Positions 6,227 to 15,292 are shown, counted from the stretch's first letter. The stretch is 16,942 nucleotides of DNA from JAQGHR01 sp031411935 (GCA_031411935.1 JANOBY010000403.1:1-16942); one strand, 5' to 3'. Translations and numbers: made by a program. Notes: generated by a model not told the origin, from the letters alone.

Positions 6227-8221
6227 TCACGAGGGGAACCAGCTCAGTTCTCGCCCGATCATGGCGGCCACGCCCGAGCGAGCCGCGGCGACCGGCCCGA
6301 CACCCGCCTCGGCCACGGCCCTCCACCTGACTCGCCCAGATAGGTCGGAGGCGATCAGGTGCACGCCCTGACGCGACACTCGGAGCACATCGCCGTTCTC
6401 GTCGGAATAAAATTCCATCCGGACGTCGTCGGCTCGGGTTTGAGAACGAAGATGTCCTGATCCATCGTAGGACAGACTTCGCCCGTCGGGGGCGGCGACC
6501 ACGATTCGTGAGCCAATTCTCGCAAGGGACCAGGCCTCCCACGGGACCGGCGACTCCCAGATCACTCGGGCATCGAGCGAATGGCCGCGGAGGATCTGGT
6601 TCCGCCGGGCCAAAGTGACCCAGGCCACGCCCGCAGGGCTCTCGTCGGGGGCCTCGACCAGGCTCAGCGCCTCTGCCGGGTTCGCCGCGTATTGACCTGC
6701 GGGTTCTCCCGCGGCGTCGTATAGCTGGAACCGACCGTTGTCGGTCGTGACCGCCACGAGATTCCCGGGCCCAACGGCCAGGTCCTCGACCGGTGACTTC
6801 AGCTCCTGCCGCCAGACCCACCGGCCTGCAGGCGTGGCTCGCCCGAGGCGGTCGCGTTCCTGGATGATGGCGAGCCCGAAGGTCTCGGGTCGCACGACCA
6901 GGTGAGTCAGCGAAATCAGGCTCAGCTCCAGCCGCTGGGCCGAGTTCCTCTTCGCGTCGTAGAGGACCAGATTGCGATCGGTCGCTGAAGCAATCCAACC
7001 GGTCGACGTGCGGAGGATGCGGCCCACTCCAGGACATTCTGGCGCCTTCAGGAGGATTTCGCCAGCGGGGGAATAAATCTCCAATCGCGTGGAATTCGTG
7101 AACACGGCAATCCGTGTGGGCTCGTCCAGGACTGCGATCACGGCGCTCTCGGCCTGATCCTCATTCTGTGCCACGGCAACGGTCCACTCCGGAGGACGAA
7201 CCGATCCCGGCCTGCTTCGGCCTGGCGATGCCCCCATTGTTGTCGCTGGATTGGCAGACCTCGGGGTCTTCCCGCCTTCGAGGTCGAGCTTCGTGATCTC
7301 GCCGGTGGGAAGTCCATAGAAGAGGAACCGACCGAGTCCATCGGGCTCCAGGGCGATCGGGCCGCGGGCGACCTTGGTCTTCCAGCGGACGTTGCCGGCT
7401 GAATTCAGGACCGCGACCTCCCCCTCGCTCGTGGCCACGGCGATCATCCGGCCTGCGAAGTCGGGGACGGCGTGCGAGACGGTCCCGCCCAGGTGATAGG
7501 AGCCCTCGTTCTCGCCGTCCTGGTCGTAGCGCTGCACGCCGTGGGTGTGGCAACTCGTGAGGATCATCCCTCCATCGCCGGTGCAGGCCAGACGCCCCAC
7601 GCTGGTCGAGATCTTCTCCTCCCACAGGATTTCCGCGTCGATCCCGCCCGAGAGCTGAACCTCCGAGAGCTCGACCGCGACCATCAATCCATAATTTGCG
7701 GCTCCGAGCAGAATGGGCTGGCTTGGCACGAACTTGAGGTGCACCAGAGTCTGACGTGTCTCGAACTTGTGTGTGGTCTTGCCGTATTTGTTGAGGAGAT
7801 GGGTCTCGTTAGACTTGGTAGCGATGGCGACGAAACGCCCGTGAGGATCGACGGCGAGGGTTGTCGCGTCGGAAGGTGCAGCACGCTCGATGATTGGTTC
7901 AAGCTCGGGGCCGAGAAGGATGAGACGAGATCTGGCAAGCAAGACCGCCACAAGTGATCCATCGTCGCTGATCGCGGCCGAGAGGATCCGTTCCGGGGCG
8001 CGGGATTCATACCTTCGGTCGCCGTCGCTATCGATCAAGTAGAGGTGCGAGGCGTCGTCCCAGGCCAGGAGTAGGCCCCCCTCACGAGCGAACGAGAGGC
8101 CCAGCAACGGGGAATCTGTCACGATGGTCCAGGCCACACTCGGGTCGAAACGCGCGGGAGGTTGCGGGGAGCCATCGGTCATCGAGGTGGGATCCGACTC
8201 GCTTGGTAAGGTAGCGATCAC
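6227..8221 (-). CDS. Tandem double beta-propeller protein (WD40/PQQ-like)
   Basis: This protein of up to 664 residues is built from repeated beta-rich units of about 35-45 residues of the type 'DGxxVAVATxxGxVxLYDxxG'. I count about seven units in residues 30-315, then a Gly/Pro/Arg-rich linker (316-345), then seven or eight units in 346-664. This fits two consecutive propellers. No signal peptide or membrane segment is visible, so a cytoplasmic scaffold or sensor is likely. No catalytic motif is seen. The GTG start at 8221 overlaps the peptidase stop as GTGA, which implies translational coupling. There is no clear ribosome site, and ATG 8182 (MTDGSPQPPARF) is the alternative start. A terminator-like hairpin follows. 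It is more diverged than classical WD40 (no GH...WD dipeptides), so PQQ-like or YncE-like propellers are equally possible. Confidence 0.82.
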   Translation of the reverse strand: MIATLPSESDPTSMTDGSPQPPARFDPSVAWTIVTDSPLLGLSFAREGGLLLAWDDASHLYLIDSDGDRRYESRAPERILSAAISDDGSLVAVLLARSRLILLGPELEPIIERAAPSDATTLAVDPHGRFVAIATKSNETHLLNKYGKTTHKFETRQTLVHLKFVPSQPILLGAANYGLMVAVELSEVQLSGGIDAEILWEEKISTSVGRLACTGDGGMILTSCHTHGVQRYDQDGENEGSYHLGGTVSHAVPDFAGRMIAVATSEGEVAVLNSAGNVRWKTKVARGPIALEPDGLGRFLFYGLPTGEITKLDLEGGKTPRSANPATTMGASPGRSRPGSVRPPEWTVAVAQNEDQAESAVIAVLDEPTRIAVFTNSTRLEIYSPAGEILLKAPECPGVGRILRTSTGWIASATDRNLVLYDAKRNSAQRLELSLISLTHLVVRPETFGLAIIQERDRLGRATPAGRWVWRQELKSPVEDLAVGPGNLVAVTTDNGRFQLYDAAGEPAGQYAANPAEALSLVEAPDESPAGVAWVTLARRNQILRGHSLDARVIWESPVPWEAWSLARIGSRIVVAAPDGRSLSYDGSGHLRSQTRADDVRMEFYSDENGDVLRVSRQGVHLIASDLSGRVRWRAVAEAGVGPVAAARSGVAAMIGRELSWFPS

Positions 8222-9891
8222 CGCACGAGGGTCATCTGTCGCTTCGCCTGCTGGATCGCACGATCCAGCACGGGGTCGGCGGCCGGGTCGCCGAACTCGA
8301 TCTCGGGCGCTTTGATTGCGGCACCGGCAGGGCGAGCCGCAACGTGGGGCTTGACCGCGAAGTCGGGCTGGACGCCAAGCTCGCTGTAGGCGTGATCGAG
8401 TGGTGAGTAGAACTTGGCGGTGGTGAGCTTCAGCCCCGCCTCGCCGGTCCTGAGCGGGAAGATGCTCTGGACCGACCCCTTGCCGTAGCTGCGTTCGCCC
8501 ACGACGATGGCCCGGTGATTCTCCTTCAGGGCACCGGCGAGGATCTCGCTGGCGCTGGCACTGTCGTGATCCACGAGGATGGCGACCGGCATTCGCCAGG
8601 GAGCCCCTGGCTGGGCCCGATAGACTGCCGACTGATTCGGGGCGCGACCGCGGGTCGTGACGATCACCCCCTGGTCGAGGAACAGGTCGGCGATGTCCAC
8701 GGCCACATTCAAGAGGCCGCCTGGATTGCCTCGCAAGTCGAGAACGAGGTAACGCATCTTCTCACGCTGGAGGGCCGAGATCGCCTGGCGAAGCTCGTCG
8801 GTTGACGTCTTCTGGAACCCGGTGAGCTGGATGTAGCCCACCCCTTCTTCGCGAGAAACCATTTTGACCTGGCTCACACTTCTGACCTCCACAGCTCGCC
8901 GAACGAGCTTGTGCTTCCGCGACTTCCCGTCCTTGCCCTGCACGACAATCTCGACGGTTGTGCCCTCGTTGCCCTGGAGCCTCCCTGCGGAGTCGTCCAG
9001 GCCAAGACCTGCGAGCGATATGCCGGCCACATGGGTGATTTTCTCGCCGACCTTGATCCCAGCCTCGGAGGCTGGCCCGCCTTCAAGCACGTTGACCAGC
9101 CGCAGGCCGAGTTCGTCTTGCTTGAGCTCGACGCCCAAGCCAACGAAGTTCCCATCGATCAGTCCGAAGAGGTCTTCCAGCTTATTCGGGGTGAGGTAAC
9201 TCGTATAGTCATCAAGGGCATCGCAGGCCCCATATGCGAATTCGAGGATTACGGCCGCCGTGACGATACCCGCTCGAGTCCTGGCCTCTGAGCATGCCCA
9301 TAAGACGAATTGACGGGCCTCAACGCGGCTTGGAGCGAGAATCAGCTCACGCCGAGATTTGAAGAGGTCACGTAGTTGCTTGATCCGTTCGGGGTGCACA
9401 TTCGGCGCGTTCGCCCGCAAAAAGCTAGTGTCGCGGAGCGCAACCTCAAGGTTGTCGAGCCCGCGTCGCAGGAGCGGCTCAAGTGCAACGGGCTCGACGT
9501 AATGGCTCTCAATCCGCTCGAGGATCTCTTCATAGAGCTGCAGGCTGGTTTCTGAAGGCAGCCTGAGGAGCACCGTGCGGAAGCTGGAGTCGAGATACCG
9601 ACGATTTAGCTTGTAATGCGACTCGCAAAGGATCATCCGTTGGCGCAGGTCGCTGCGTCCGGGGGCGTGCACGAGGGCTTCTTGATAAACTTCGATGGCC
9701 GCCGACCAGTTCCTCTGTCGTTCGAATTCCACGCCTTGCCGAAGTTTGTCATCGGCATCCGAGCTCCGGCTTGGGCCGGGGCCTGCGGGGGCTAGAATCT
9801 CGGGTCCGTCATCGGCGAGGACGAAAGACGAGGGGGTGAGCGTCAGGATGGCAAGAGCACAGAAGGTTCGCATGGAGTCGAGCAAACGCAT
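8218..9891 (-). CDS. S41 C-terminal processing peptidase with PDZ domain
   Basis: This is a 557-residue exported serine protease of the CtpA/Prc type. A signal peptide (1-26, ending SSFVLA) precedes a TPR-like helical region (about 45-100), an unassigned helical segment, a PDZ domain (about 250-320, with GLGVELKQDELGLRLVNVLE and GPASEAGIKVGEKI) and the S41 core (about 350-515). Core landmarks are LDLRGNPGGLL (384-394), the serine motif SASASEI (444-450) and Lys471 in GERSYGKGSVQ, which together supply the Ser/Lys dyad. ELGVQPDFAV closes the domain. The family trims C-termini of envelope or secreted proteins. The ATG at 9891 has GGAAGG about 10 nt upstream. Its N-terminal extension makes it longer than the common 400-450-residue forms. 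The propeller gene follows with a 4-bp GTGA overlap, suggesting that the two products act together. Confidence 0.92.
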   Translation of the reverse strand: MRLLDSMRTFCALAILTLTPSSFVLADDGPEILAPAGPGPSRSSDADDKLRQGVEFERQRNWSAAIEVYQEALVHAPGRSDLRQRMILCESHYKLNRRYLDSSFRTVLLRLPSETSLQLYEEILERIESHYVEPVALEPLLRRGLDNLEVALRDTSFLRANAPNVHPERIKQLRDLFKSRRELILAPSRVEARQFVLWACSEARTRAGIVTAAVILEFAYGACDALDDYTSYLTPNKLEDLFGLIDGNFVGLGVELKQDELGLRLVNVLEGGPASEAGIKVGEKITHVAGISLAGLGLDDSAGRLQGNEGTTVEIVVQGKDGKSRKHKLVRRAVEVRSVSQVKMVSREEGVGYIQLTGFQKTSTDELRQAISALQREKMRYLVLDLRGNPGGLLNVAVDIADLFLDQGVIVTTRGRAPNQSAVYRAQPGAPWRMPVAILVDHDSASASEILAGALKENHRAIVVGERSYGKGSVQSIFPLRTGEAGLKLTTAKFYSPLDHAYSELGVQPDFAVKPHVAARPAGAAIKAPEIEFGDPAADPVLDRAIQQAKRQMTLVR

Positions 9892-10126
9892 CGCGGCCTA
9901 ACCTTCCGAAGCGGAGGGCCGCGGTGTGGTCTCCAGCCCAATCCGGCACGATCGCGATTCCCGTGCCGATCCCTGCAACCTGTCTCATGGAGACGAAGGT
10001 TGCCGATGCGTGCACGGAGCGCGAAACGATTCGGAAGCAGAGCCATGGAAACTCAGACCGCACACCGCTCCCTGGGTGCAATAACTCGTGTGGTAGCGTC
10101 AAATCAGCGGAGTCGAGGTCCCACAC

Positions 10127-10156
10127 CACCCCGGGGGAAGGCTCCCCCACGGGGTG
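10127..10156 (-). terminator. GC-rich hairpin in the gap upstream of the S41 gene
   Basis: CACCCCG (10127-10133) pairs with CGGGGTG (10150-10156), and an inner GGGG/CCCC stem extends it, leaving a 2-nt bulge. No T-tract follows on either strand. It could end read-through from the ASPIC gene 180 bp upstream, or be a leader structure of the peptidase transcript if the promoter near 10205 is real. Confidence 0.35.
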
Positions 10157-10204
10157 AAGTGCATGGCGAAGTTCAGACTGGTTTAGTTCTCCAACTTCAG
10201 GGGA

Positions 10205-10213
10205 AATATATCA
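10205..10213 (-). promoter_or_regulatory. Candidate extended -10 promoter for the S41 operon
   Basis: TGATATATT on the minus strand is an extended -10 (TGn followed by TATATT, 5 of 6 to consensus). There is no good -35 box at 16-18 bp. It would give a leader of about 300 nt containing the hairpin at 10127-10156. A second, weaker extended -10 (TGTAATAAT) lies at 10279-10271, inside a 15-bp near-palindrome (10266-10280). Confidence 0.28.
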
Positions 10214-10334
10214 CACGAAGTTAGCCTAGATTCGATCCTAACGGATTGGCGACTCGTCCGCCTCCTTGTGATTATTACAACCGAGATGGCAATTTCGAAG
10301 TTCCGTCAGGGCGGGTTCGACTCACGCAAGCCGA

Positions 10335-12107
10335 TCACGCTGGGGGCTGGCCCCCCTGTGTCTCATCGACCTTCTGGATCGTTCCCGACCTCAGCCGGCC
10401 CAGCTTTGTCGTCTTGCCCGAGGGCCAGGTGATCTCGACGGAAGTCGCTTCCTTCTCGATACCCAGGCCGAAAATCATGTCCTTTTGAACCGACGAAAGA
10501 TACCCGCGAGCCGGGAAGAGCTGGCGAGATTGAGTGACCTCGCCCGCCGTGACCTTGACCCTGGCCCCGATCGCGTCCCGGTTCGACGTTTTACCCTGGA
10601 GGCTAAGACGGACCCAGGAATTTTTGTTGCCACCATCGTTTCGGAGCAATCGGGCGTCACCGCCGTTGACGGCGAGCGCCACGTCGAGGTCACCGTCGCC
10701 GTCGATGTCGGCGAATGCGCTCCCGCGTCCCACGATCGGCTTGAAGAGGTCCTCGCCGGCCACCTCTTTGTTGACAAGGACGAACATCTCGCGGCCCGGA
10801 CGACCGGAATTCCAGAAAAGCTGAGGGCTCTGCGGGTAGGTTTCCGATGCCTGCACGCGGGTGATGTCGGGTTCGAGGTGGCCGTTCGCCGAGAGCAGGT
10901 CGAGGCGACCGTCGAGGTCGTAATCGAAGAAAAACAGTCCGAACTTTAGGGGCGGCTGCGTGGGGGCTCCCAGGCCGTAGTAAGGGGCCATGTCCGAGAA
11001 TCGTAGCTCCTTCGGGTCGTCCGCCACGAAGAGCGCGATCATCTCGTTGGCGAAGTTGGCCACCGCCAGTCCCAGACTCCCGTCGTTGCGAAAGTCCCCC
11101 CAGTCGGTACCCATCGCCCCACGAGGCGAACCGGCCTGGTCGAACGCCACCCCCGAGGTGATTCCGATCTCCTCGAACGTGCCGCCACCTAAGTTATGGA
11201 ACAGAAAATTGGGAACAGTGTCATTCACCACCGCGAGGTCCACCAGACCGTCACCATCCACGTCCTGAGGAGCCACTCCCAACGCCTTGGCCAGAGGATC
11301 GCCGAGCTCGACCTTGCGTCGACGAATCCCGGCCTCTTCGCTGATGTCGGCAAAGGTCCCGCCATCATTGCGAAGCAGCACGCAAAACGCACCCTTGAAC
11401 GCGTTGGGAGGACCGAAGGATCGGCCCACACCGGCAAGGTTGAACGACTGGGCCTTGTCGAACTCCGCCGACCAGCTCACATACGCGCACACAAAGAGGT
11501 CGAGGTCACCGTCGTTCTCCAGGTCGAAGAAGGCGGCGGAGGTCAGCCAGCCAGTCGATGCCGAGGTTTTCGTCTCGTTCGTCACATCGACAAATTTCCC
11601 CTTTTCGTTGCGATAGAGATGCCCACCCCCTACCGCGGTCACATAGAGGTCGGGATCGCCGTCGTTGTCGTAGTCGCCCACGGCAACACCCATCCCGAAG
11701 AGCGTCTGGTCGAGTCCAGCCTCTTTCGTCACATCGCGAAACTTCCCTGTTCCATCGTTCTGATACAGGCTCTGGGTGGGCTTCGGCCCCGCGGCTTCGC
11801 CCCAGGGACAGGAATTCACGAGGAAGAGATCCTGGTCGCCGTCGTTATCGTAGTCGAGGAAGGCCAGCCCCGAGCCCATGGTCTCGGGCAGTAGTTTCTG
11901 CCCTTCCATCCCGTTGTGGTGGGTGAAGGCCAGACCCGAGTCCTTCGTGATGTCCACGAAGGTGACCTTGGGCACCTCGATCTTCGTCTCGACCTTCACC
12001 GATCGCGGGGCCACGGGCTTGGCGATGACTTCCGGCGGCGGCGAAGGTGTGCACCCCATCGTGGCGAAGCCTAGGCTCGCGATACCGATTACAATCCTGC
12101 GGTTCAT
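10335..12107 (-). CDS. FG-GAP/ASPIC-UnbV lipoprotein (CRTAC1-like)
   Basis: This 590-residue exported lipoprotein has a short signal with lipobox TMGC (Cys19) and a Pro-rich spacer. Seven calcium-loop repeats of the FG-GAP/VCBS type follow: DYDNDGDQD (85-93), DYDNDGDPD (145-153), DLENDGDLD (195-203), DVDGDGLVD (282-290), a degenerate DFRNDGSLG (338-346), DYDLDGRLD (395-403) and DIDGDGDLD (467-475). Seven loops fit one integrin-like seven-bladed propeller. The C-terminus (about 498-565, WVRLSLQGKTSNRDAIGARV and VEITWPSGK) is an ASPIC/UnbV domain. The role of such proteins is mostly unknown. The ATG overlaps the cytochrome stop as ATGA, with GGAGG 7 nt before it, so the two are translationally coupled. 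They probably form a complex on the outer face of a membrane. Confidence 0.92.
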   Translation of the reverse strand: MNRRIVIGIASLGFATMGCTPSPPPEVIAKPVAPRSVKVETKIEVPKVTFVDITKDSGLAFTHHNGMEGQKLLPETMGSGLAFLDYDNDGDQDLFLVNSCPWGEAAGPKPTQSLYQNDGTGKFRDVTKEAGLDQTLFGMGVAVGDYDNDGDPDLYVTAVGGGHLYRNEKGKFVDVTNETKTSASTGWLTSAAFFDLENDGDLDLFVCAYVSWSAEFDKAQSFNLAGVGRSFGPPNAFKGAFCVLLRNDGGTFADISEEAGIRRRKVELGDPLAKALGVAPQDVDGDGLVDLAVVNDTVPNFLFHNLGGGTFEEIGITSGVAFDQAGSPRGAMGTDWGDFRNDGSLGLAVANFANEMIALFVADDPKELRFSDMAPYYGLGAPTQPPLKFGLFFFDYDLDGRLDLLSANGHLEPDITRVQASETYPQSPQLFWNSGRPGREMFVLVNKEVAGEDLFKPIVGRGSAFADIDGDGDLDVALAVNGGDARLLRNDGGNKNSWVRLSLQGKTSNRDAIGARVKVTAGEVTQSRQLFPARGYLSSVQKDMIFGLGIEKEATSVEITWPSGKTTKLGRLRSGTIQKVDETQGGQPPA

Positions 12108-15100
12108 TCCGAGTCCTCCCGTAGGGGCGTGCGAAGAGGGATGGGGGTCTCCGCGATTTTCTTCGAGTCCAGGCCAGGTGCACCAGCGCGTTGGAGGGGG
12201 TGGATCACGATCGACTGAGCATTCAGATCGGCCGCCGGATTCGCCTTGCGGGCAAGCATTTGGGCACGTCCCTCGGCAGTCTCGTCCGGCTTATACATCG
12301 AGTGGAGAGCCTGATGAGCCGACGCCAAAGTGCGGGCGAGTGCGGTCCGGAGCGAGCTGTCTGAAGCCTGAACTCGGATCGCACCCAGATCGGTCGTGAT
12401 GCTCTGAAGCGGATTCAGGCGAGATTGAAACTCGGGCCTGGGTGAATTCATGATCCGCGTCACCTCATTTCCGATCCTGGCGGACAGTGCGATGCGGTCC
12501 TCTGCGGTGGCGCGGGTATCCTCCAGTCGCTCAATCATCCGGGACAGCGAGAGCGCTTCGCCAGCCGCAGGCTTGCTCACGGTCTCGGTGGGCTTCAAGT
12601 TCGGCTCGCGTGCGAGTTGCGAGTAGGCCACGCCCAGGTTGTAGTGGGCCGCGACGTTCTCGGAATCGACCTCGAGCGTGATGCGGAAAGTCTCAACGAC
12701 TTCCTCAAGGGCTACCCGACGCTCGTCGCTATTCTGCGGAAAGAGTTTCGCCCGTCCCAGTTGGGCCGAGCCAAGCTGATTTCGGACCTCGTAATCCAGG
12801 CTAAAATCGAATTTGCGGGACGGGATCCGGGTTTCGAGAACGGACTTGTACTTGGCGATCGCCTCATCCAGGAACCCATTGCTATCGTCGATCTGGGCCG
12901 AGAGCCAGGCAATTGTCCAGGGGGCGGCCGGCTCCTTGTGATTCGAGGCCTTCTCGAGCGCGGCCAAGGCGTCCTGAATCCTGCCTTCTCTCTGATAAAC
13001 CCGGGCCAGGTTGACCCATCCGTCCGCCCGCCCGAGTTCGGCAACCTTCTGAAACACGGGCTCAGCCTGCTTGAGCTCCCCTTTCTGGCCGCCCTTGGCC
13101 TGGCCTTCAAGGAAGAGTCCGATCCCGTAATCATTCCAGCGTTGCCACTCCTCCTTGATGGGAGAAGGCGGGTTGGTGGCGAGCGACTGTCCCGCGACCG
13201 TGAGGGCTACCTGGTCCGACGCCATGACAACGACCGGCAGTTTCGGGCCGCTTCCGGGGCCAAAGATGAAGTCGAGGTATTTACGGTCGAACTTGCGATA
13301 GTTGACCTTCGCCTCAAGCCTGATCGGCCCCTTCACGTCGGCGGGCACTTCCAGGCCGAAATGAACGATCTGGCCCGCCCCGGGGGGAATCTGCTTGTTG
13401 TAAAGCGGGACAAAGATGTCCTGCGGATTCCTCCGATCGATCCGTTTGCCGTCGCGGTCGAGCATGTAAACGTTGATGAAGTGGGCGTAGCGGTCGACTT
13501 CACCCTCGTCTGAGATGCCGCCCGACCGGCCGATGATTCCGCCCGAAGAATCCTTCGCAATCATCTCGACCCAGATCTCGTTCGAGTCCACAGTGCCCTG
13601 GCTGAAGGGGTGCCCCAGACCAAGGGTGCGGACCACGGTCTCCACCAGATACTTCGCACCCGGTTTTAGGTCTGGTACCTCGGGGCGAATTGGGCCGAGA
13701 AGCCTGCCGTCGATCTCGCCCCCTTCTCGGAGCGCGAAGATGTCAACACGCACCTTTTTGTCCTTGAGATACTTCTCGTGCTTCGCGGCGATATCGTCGC
13801 GTCCGCGAAGGGTGGGAAGAGCGGTGTTCGCTCCCAGGAAGAGGTGGTTGTGGATCTCCAGACCCGGTTTGCCATCGAAATCCTTTGCACCGAAATCACT
13901 CGATTCCTTCAGATTCATGTGGCAATCAGCACATTGCGTCTTCGCCGTCTGATCCTTGGGAGGATAGTAGAAGCTACGGGCCCCGCCTCCCGCCACTCCG
14001 GACAAGAGGAAGGTGTCCCAGTGATTCTGGCCACGGGTGAAATCCTGGTAATGGTTCAGCGCGTAGGGTAACGCCACCTTGTGGCAGGAGGAGCAAAACT
14101 TGGAGTCGCGATGCACTTCAGGCTTTAGAAACGTTCGCTTGTGCATCTCGGGCTTGGCCTTCACCAGCGTGTTGTTCACCCACTGGAGGAAGGTATTCTT
14201 GCTGTAAGCGAACGGGTAATGCTGGGGCTCGGCATACGTCATGTCGCCGTTGCCTCGCGTGCTGTTGACCGAGGTGACCGCGTGACAGGTCGTGCAGGTG
14301 ATTCCGGCCTGGCTCGTCGGGTCGTTCACGTCGTCGTAATTTGGGTCGTCGAATTTGCCTGAAAGGAACGGCACGAGGTCGTGGCACCCGGCACACCATC
14401 GCGAGGCTCGGGTGTTCCCGTCCCTCTCCATGGCGACCTTGCGGGTCTCTCGTACGCTCGCGAGGTAGAACTTGTTGTTAAACGAGCTAAAATGGTGCGA
14501 AGAGTGGTACCAGTCGTCGTAGGCGTCCTTGTGGCACTTCAGGCAATATTCATCCATCATGAGCGACTCGGCCGAGATGAGCTTGTTTCCTTCAAGCTTG
14601 GCCTCCGAGGGGAAGGTGTACTCGGGGTCGTGAGACCTCACCGAACGGGTCGGGTCGTACTGGTGAAGGAAGCCCATCGCGACAATCACAGCCGCCACAC
14701 CCACCCCCCAAACCCTTGCCCATTTCCACTGGATTCTCGGGCCTGCAAGGCGATGCTGGATGTAGAGCAGAATTGCAAGAACGGGAGTCCCCACGTGGAG
14801 CCAGTAGCTTGTCCCCCTGACCACCGTGTTCCTCGCCGCAATCTCGGAGATTCGGAGACGGCCGATGTCGATGCTACCGAACGGCACGAGTGCCACACCC
14901 GAAACCAGTAAAATGATGGACGCCGCGAGCAGCAGCAATCCGTAACGGATCGCTGCCTTGTTGGGCCGATTCCACGACGTGACCAGGTGGGCTAGCCCGA
15001 ACGCGATGAACGGCGTAAGGAGTAGGAAACCGAGTAACAGGTGCAGGATCAGCATGCAGAAGTAGAAGAATGTGGTCTGCGTGACGCCCGTGAACCAGGT

Positions 15101-15256
15101 CAAGGCTTTCACGCTGGCCAGATAAACACCGGTCGCACCCAGGACAGCGAATCCGCCCAGGATGATCCAAAGCAAGGGCCGGAGCCACGGACCGATGGCC
15201 GGGGTGTAGACCCGACCCCGACGATCCTTCTTCAGAGGAGTGGAGGACGTCGTCAT
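12104..15256 (-). CDS. Membrane-anchored pentaheme cytochrome c with TPR tail
   Basis: This 1050-residue protein is a fusion of several modules. A basic N-terminus is followed by five predicted membrane helices (about 27-48, 62-93, 103-126, 150-167, 181-198), which puts the rest outside. Five CxxCH heme motifs follow: CLKCH (238-242), CAGCH (288-292), CTTCH (321-325), CSSCH (388-392) and CADCH (442-446). The arrangement, with HSSHHF after the first heme, resembles the cytochrome c554 family. Residues 500-690 form a beta-rich domain with the LGHPFSQGTVDSNEIWVEM element common after such heme domains. TPR-like helices occupy about 705-880 and a helical region follows to the end. Histidines 72, 90 and 154 lie in the helices and could bind heme b, which is speculative. 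The ATG has AGGGGA 7 nt upstream. It is coupled by ATGA to the FG-GAP lipoprotein. Electron transfer is likely; donor and acceptor are unknown. Confidence 0.92.
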   Translation of the reverse strand: MTTSSTPLKKDRRGRVYTPAIGPWLRPLLWIILGGFAVLGATGVYLASVKALTWFTGVTQTTFFYFCMLILHLLLGFLLLTPFIAFGLAHLVTSWNRPNKAAIRYGLLLLAASIILLVSGVALVPFGSIDIGRLRISEIAARNTVVRGTSYWLHVGTPVLAILLYIQHRLAGPRIQWKWARVWGVGVAAVIVAMGFLHQYDPTRSVRSHDPEYTFPSEAKLEGNKLISAESLMMDEYCLKCHKDAYDDWYHSSHHFSSFNNKFYLASVRETRKVAMERDGNTRASRWCAGCHDLVPFLSGKFDDPNYDDVNDPTSQAGITCTTCHAVTSVNSTRGNGDMTYAEPQHYPFAYSKNTFLQWVNNTLVKAKPEMHKRTFLKPEVHRDSKFCSSCHKVALPYALNHYQDFTRGQNHWDTFLLSGVAGGGARSFYYPPKDQTAKTQCADCHMNLKESSDFGAKDFDGKPGLEIHNHLFLGANTALPTLRGRDDIAAKHEKYLKDKKVRVDIFALREGGEIDGRLLGPIRPEVPDLKPGAKYLVETVVRTLGLGHPFSQGTVDSNEIWVEMIAKDSSGGIIGRSGGISDEGEVDRYAHFINVYMLDRDGKRIDRRNPQDIFVPLYNKQIPPGAGQIVHFGLEVPADVKGPIRLEAKVNYRKFDRKYLDFIFGPGSGPKLPVVVMASDQVALTVAGQSLATNPPSPIKEEWQRWNDYGIGLFLEGQAKGGQKGELKQAEPVFQKVAELGRADGWVNLARVYQREGRIQDALAALEKASNHKEPAAPWTIAWLSAQIDDSNGFLDEAIAKYKSVLETRIPSRKFDFSLDYEVRNQLGSAQLGRAKLFPQNSDERRVALEEVVETFRITLEVDSENVAAHYNLGVAYSQLAREPNLKPTETVSKPAAGEALSLSRMIERLEDTRATAEDRIALSARIGNEVTRIMNSPRPEFQSRLNPLQSITTDLGAIRVQASDSSLRTALARTLASAHQALHSMYKPDETAEGRAQMLARKANPAADLNAQSIVIHPLQRAGAPGLDSKKIAETPIPLRTPLREDSE

Positions 15257-15292
15257 GAAAATTCCCCTACCATTTCGGGCGGGACGGAAGGA

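Larger units (their letters stand above)
9892..10334. other. 443-bp gap without a supported gene
   Basis: This gap separates the ASPIC/UnbV lipoprotein gene from the S41 peptidase gene, both on the minus strand. Short frames cross it on both strands, but none has a ribosome site, family motifs or a protein-like composition. It is locally AT-richer at 10200-10300. It holds two extended -10 sequences and one GC-rich hairpin, so it probably carries the end of one transcript and the promoter and leader of the next. Confidence 0.6.

Noticed and set aside
10342..10355. A GGGGG-CTGG-CCCCC hairpin considered as the terminator of the ASPIC gene
   Set aside because: It lies inside the last codons of that gene, has only a 5-bp stem and lacks a T-tract; Gly/Pro codons explain it.
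11196..11894. A 232-codon plus-strand frame inside the FG-GAP lipoprotein gene
   Set aside because: It is antisense to the calcium-loop repeats; its repetitive Val/Glu/His pattern simply mirrors the repeated DxDxDG codons.
12617..13513. A 298-codon plus-strand frame inside the cytochrome gene
   Set aside because: It is antisense to the TPR and beta-domain part of a continuous 1050-codon gene and has no family features.
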